From a virus: a DNA stretch of 23,507 nt. The notes under the pieces are model-generated. The model was not told where the DNA came from and did not search any database. It saw only the letters and a list, made by a program, of their open reading frames with translations. The translations under genes and the position numbers were made by a program. Numbering within the stretch: the first letter of the stretch is position 1; every line of letters starts with the position of its first letter. Below are positions 21,601 to 23,507 of this stretch, in pieces. Where the stretch lies: the IMG/VR virus record IMGVR_UViG_3300036985_001084, positions 1 to 23,507 of that record; one strand, 5' to 3'.

Positions 21601-21670
21601 CTGGCCGTGCTGGTGCTGGCCGTGCTGGTGCTGGTGCTGGCCGTGCTGGCCGTGTGCTGGCACACACGGC
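21601..21670 (+). repeat. CTGGCCGTG / CTGGTG tandem array and hairpin
   Basis: Two units, A (CTGGCCGTG) and B (CTGGTG), run in the order A B A B B A A from 21601 to 21654. The array ends in a hairpin, GCCGTGTG (21649-21656) / CACACGGC (21663-21670), with a 6-base loop. The units are purely noncoding as far as can be seen. Confidence 0.75.
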
Positions 21671-21762
21671 ACACGCCCTAGTGCTGCGCCCTGGCAGCGC
21701 CGAGGCAGGGGTGGCAGGGCCGAGCGGTTAGGGCCACAGCTACGGAGCGTTCGCAAACAATT

Positions 21763-21781
21763 TTTATTTTTATGGTATAAA
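21763..21781 (+). promoter_or_regulatory. Extended -10 promoter candidate next to terS
   Basis: TTTATTTTTATG (21763-21774), the same 12-mer as in the 12460 promoter, leads into TGGTATAAA (TG at 21773-21774, -10 at 21776-21781). No -35 is clear. A start near 21788 would make the terS mRNA almost leaderless. Confidence 0.4.
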
Positions 21782-21788
21782 ACGGAAC

Positions 21789-22187
21789 ATGATGTCACTG
21801 CCGTTATCTATTAGGACGCTCAAGGCGACTGAGTCGCGTTTGCAATCGGTGTACGAAGCAGCCCGGTTAGGCTTACATGGCGAGACACTGGCGCTTGCAG
21901 CCGGTATGCTGCCGCAAGAGTACCTGACGCTGTGCAACTTTGACCCGGTTGTTGGCATGGCTGCGCTCAAGGGCAAAGCCGACGGCGAACGCGAGATGGC
22001 CGAGATACTGCACAACGCAGCGCGTAACGGGGACGCCAAAGCCGCGCTAGAGATACTCAAGCATCAACACGGTTGGGTTGCCAAGCAGGCTATATCGGTC
22101 GAAGTCAACCAGCGCATCTCCATCACCCAGGCACTAGAACAAGCAGAGATGCGCGTCATAAATGCAATCGACTATCTACCAACCTGA
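21789..22187 (+). CDS. terS: Terminase small subunit, 132 aa
   Basis: The DNA-recognition subunit that marks phage DNA for packaging. The protein is all helical, with the stretches AARLGLHGETLALAAGMLPQEYLTL (about 25-49, possible HTH DNA-binding domain), EREMAEILHNAARNGDAKAALEILKHQHGWVAKQ (a common motif in this TerS group) and ISVEVNQRISITQALEQAEMRVI near the end. The length is typical. Two starts are possible, ATG 21789 or 21792, with GGAA just upstream. The large subunit gene overlaps its 3' end, which supports the assignment. Repeats directly upstream are the natural candidates for its binding site. Confidence 0.82.
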   Translation: MMSLPLSIRTLKATESRLQSVYEAARLGLHGETLALAAGMLPQEYLTLCNFDPVVGMAALKGKADGEREMAEILHNAARNGDAKAALEILKHQHGWVAKQAISVEVNQRISITQALEQAEMRVINAIDYLPT

Positions 22188-23507
22188 AGACGAGCAGGAA
22201 CTCATGGCAAGGCTATGGGTTCCTAGTTTAAAAGATAACCCACTGGCGTTTGTTCTGTATTTGTTTCCCTGGGGTCAAAAGGGTACGCCGCTGGAGCATT
22301 TCTCTGGCCCAAGAAAGTGGCAGCGGGATGTGTTGAATGATATTGCTACGCATATTAAGAATAATAAGGGTATGGTGGACTTTGCCGTACTACAAGAAGC
22401 AGTATCAAGCGGTCGGGGTATTGGTAAGTCGGCATTGGTGTCATGGCTGACTATATGGATGCTGTCTACTAGGATTGGCAGTACAACCATCATATCGGCG
22501 AACTCAGAGAACCAGCTACGCTCAATTACCTGGGCTGAGATTACCAAGTGGTTGGCAATGTCTATTAACAGTCACTGGTTTGAAGTCTCAGCCACGCGAG
22601 TGACGCCTGCAAAGTGGTTGACTGAGTTGGTGGAACGGGATTTGAAGAAGGGTACGAGGTATTGGGGCGTAGAGGGGCGGTTGTGGTCAGCGGAGAACCC
22701 TGATGCTTATGCTGGTGTACACAATTTTGATGGTGTGCTGGTGATTTTTGATGAGGCGTCAGGTATTGACGACTCAATCTGGGCGGTGACGGGGGGATTC
22801 TTTACAGAGAACACGCCAAATCGCTTTTGGCTGGCTTTTAGCAACCCACGGCGCAACACGGGGTACTTTTATGAGACATTTCACTCAAAGCGGGACTTTT
22901 GGGTGACTAAGGTGGTGGATGCTAGGACGGTGGAGGGGACGGACAAACAAGTCTACGAGCGGATTATCCAAGAGTACGGGCCGGACAGTGCCCAGGCGCA
23001 CGTTGAAGTGTACGGTGAGTTTCCGAGTGCGGGGGATGACCAGTTTATTCCATCAAATACGGTCGATGAGGCCATGAAAAGGCCGAAGTACAAGGACAAC
23101 TCAGCGCCAATCATCATTGGTGTAGACCCTGCGCGGTTTGGGGCTGATGCTACGGTGATTGCGGTGCGGCAGGGGCGGGATATTGTGGCGATTAAGAAGT
23201 ACCGGGGTGATGACACGATGACGGTGGTGGGGCATATCATTGAGGCAATGGAGGAATACAAGCCTGCGATGGTGGTGATTGATGAGGGTGGGTTGGGGGC
23301 GGGGATTGTGGATAGGCTCAAGGAGCAGCGGTACAAAATAAAGGGTGTAAACTTTGGGAACAAGGCCAAAAACCCGATCATGTACGGTAATATGAGGGCG
23401 CAGATGTGGGGTGACATGAAGGACTGGCTCAAATCTGCTAGTATTCCGCAGGATAGGTTTCTTAAAACAGACCTGATTTCGCCCTTGATGAAGCCTGATT
23501 CACGGGG
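22162..23507 (+). CDS. terL: Terminase large subunit, 3' end outside window
   Basis: Packaging motor ATPase and nuclease; 448 codons are visible and the frame is open at the right edge. ATPase motifs: Walker A SSGRGIGKS (82-90), Walker B VLVIFDEAS (192-200), and the coupling region near FSNPRRNTGYF (226-236). The nuclease domain starts with D322 in IIGVDPARFG and has the second acidic site D374 in VVIDEGG; the third acidic residue should lie beyond the window. The opening KDNPLAFVLYLFPWGQKGTPLEHFSGPRKWQ is typical of this phage TerL group. ATG 22162 overlaps terS by 26 bases; ATG 22204, with AGGAA just before it, is an equally possible start. The protein works with TerS and a portal encoded outside this window. 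Confidence 0.93.
   Translation, partial: MQSTIYQPEDEQELMARLWVPSLKDNPLAFVLYLFPWGQKGTPLEHFSGPRKWQRDVLNDIATHIKNNKGMVDFAVLQEAVSSGRGIGKSALVSWLTIWMLSTRIGSTTIISANSENQLRSITWAEITKWLAMSINSHWFEVSATRVTPAKWLTELVERDLKKGTRYWGVEGRLWSAENPDAYAGVHNFDGVLVIFDEASGIDDSIWAVTGGFFTENTPNRFWLAFSNPRRNTGYFYETFHSKRDFWVTKVVDARTVEGTDKQVYERIIQEYGPDSAQAHVEVYGEFPSAGDDQFIPSNTVDEAMKRPKYKDNSAPIIIGVDPARFGADATVIAVRQGRDIVAIKKYRGDDTMTVVGHIIEAMEEYKPAMVVIDEGGLGAGIVDRLKEQRYKIKGVNFGNKAKNPIMYGNMRAQMWGDMKDWLKSASIPQDRFLKTDLISPLMKPDSR

Larger units (their letters stand above)
21181..21788. other. Noncoding repeat-rich region between the leftward cluster and terS
   Basis: No convincing gene in 608 bases. Open frames exist on both strands (for example 21355-21798 leftward), but their products are runs of His, Cys, Thr and Met imposed by repeats. 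The region holds two TACGTA palindromes 17 bases apart (21286, 21303), a consensus promoter with an overlapping palindrome, GTGTGCCAT repeats in both orientations, a CTGGCCGTG/CTGGTG array and an AT-rich tract. Candidate origin, packaging site or control region. Confidence 0.6.

Noticed and set aside
21355-21798. 147-aa leftward frame with MAHMAH, HQHGQHQHGQ and VGDVGD repeats, and an overlapping 64-aa rightward frame
   Set aside because: Several frames are open at once because of the short DNA repeats; the products are low complexity, lack ribosome-binding sites, and the leftward frame crosses the promoter. It resembles repeat linkers seen in some primase genes, so a decayed remnant cannot be fully excluded.
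1-23507. tRNA genes, integrase, phage RNA polymerase, repressor
   Set aside because: Looked for cloverleaf patterns and family motifs and saw none; absence in this partial window does not prove absence in the genome.

Overview
The window is a piece of a tailed double-stranded DNA bacteriophage genome, almost certainly a short-tailed (podovirus-like) phage of a Gram-negative bacterium. The evidence is a tail-fibre end, a run of internal-virion/ejection-type proteins, a holin plus M15 peptidase lysis pair, a family A DNA polymerase, a primase-helicase and terminase subunits. Nothing bacterial, no integrase, no repressor, no tRNA and no CRISPR array is visible. The host cannot be read from the sequence; relatives I recall come from freshwater and soil betaproteobacterial phages, which is only an impression. 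Both ends cut through genes (tail fibre on the left, terminase large subunit on the right), so portal, capsid and tail-tube genes probably lie outside.

Layout. (1) 1-7539, rightward: end of a tail fibre with LPIANGGTG repeats, a helical unknown, three ejection-type proteins (334, 581 and 830 aa), a small membrane protein and a 332-aa glycine-rich protein with 60-bp tandem repeats. (2) 7542-9050, rightward: membrane/lysis cassette with a 50-aa membrane peptide, an anchored periplasmic-type protein, a GTA-type holin and an M15 endolysin. (3) 9027-12422, leftward: eight tiny genes, most joined by ATGA/GTGA overlaps, then a cassette of SNF2 helicase, C5-methyltransferase-like protein and VRR-NUC nuclease. 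The methyltransferase gene carries an apparent frameshift in a run of nine G. (4) 12451-18809, rightward replication block from an extended -10 promoter: small unknown, Cas4/RecB-like DUF2800 nuclease, conserved unknown (candidate ssDNA-binding by position), DNA polymerase A, primase-helicase. (5) 18811-21180, leftward: nine short, mostly unknown genes ending at a clear leftward terminator. (6) 21181-21788: about 600 bp without a convincing gene, holding a consensus promoter overlapped by a palindrome, short direct and inverted repeats, and a CTGGCCGTG/CTGGTG array; an origin or packaging-site candidate. (7) 21789-end: small and large terminase subunits.

How it fits together. The replication block supplies primer synthesis, unwinding, polymerisation and nuclease processing. 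The leftward cassettes supply accessory DNA-processing enzymes and probable early or host-interaction functions. The rightward late genes package DNA, eject it at infection and lyse the host. The least explained parts are the repeat-rich region before terS, the two clusters of micro-genes, and the frameshifted methyltransferase.
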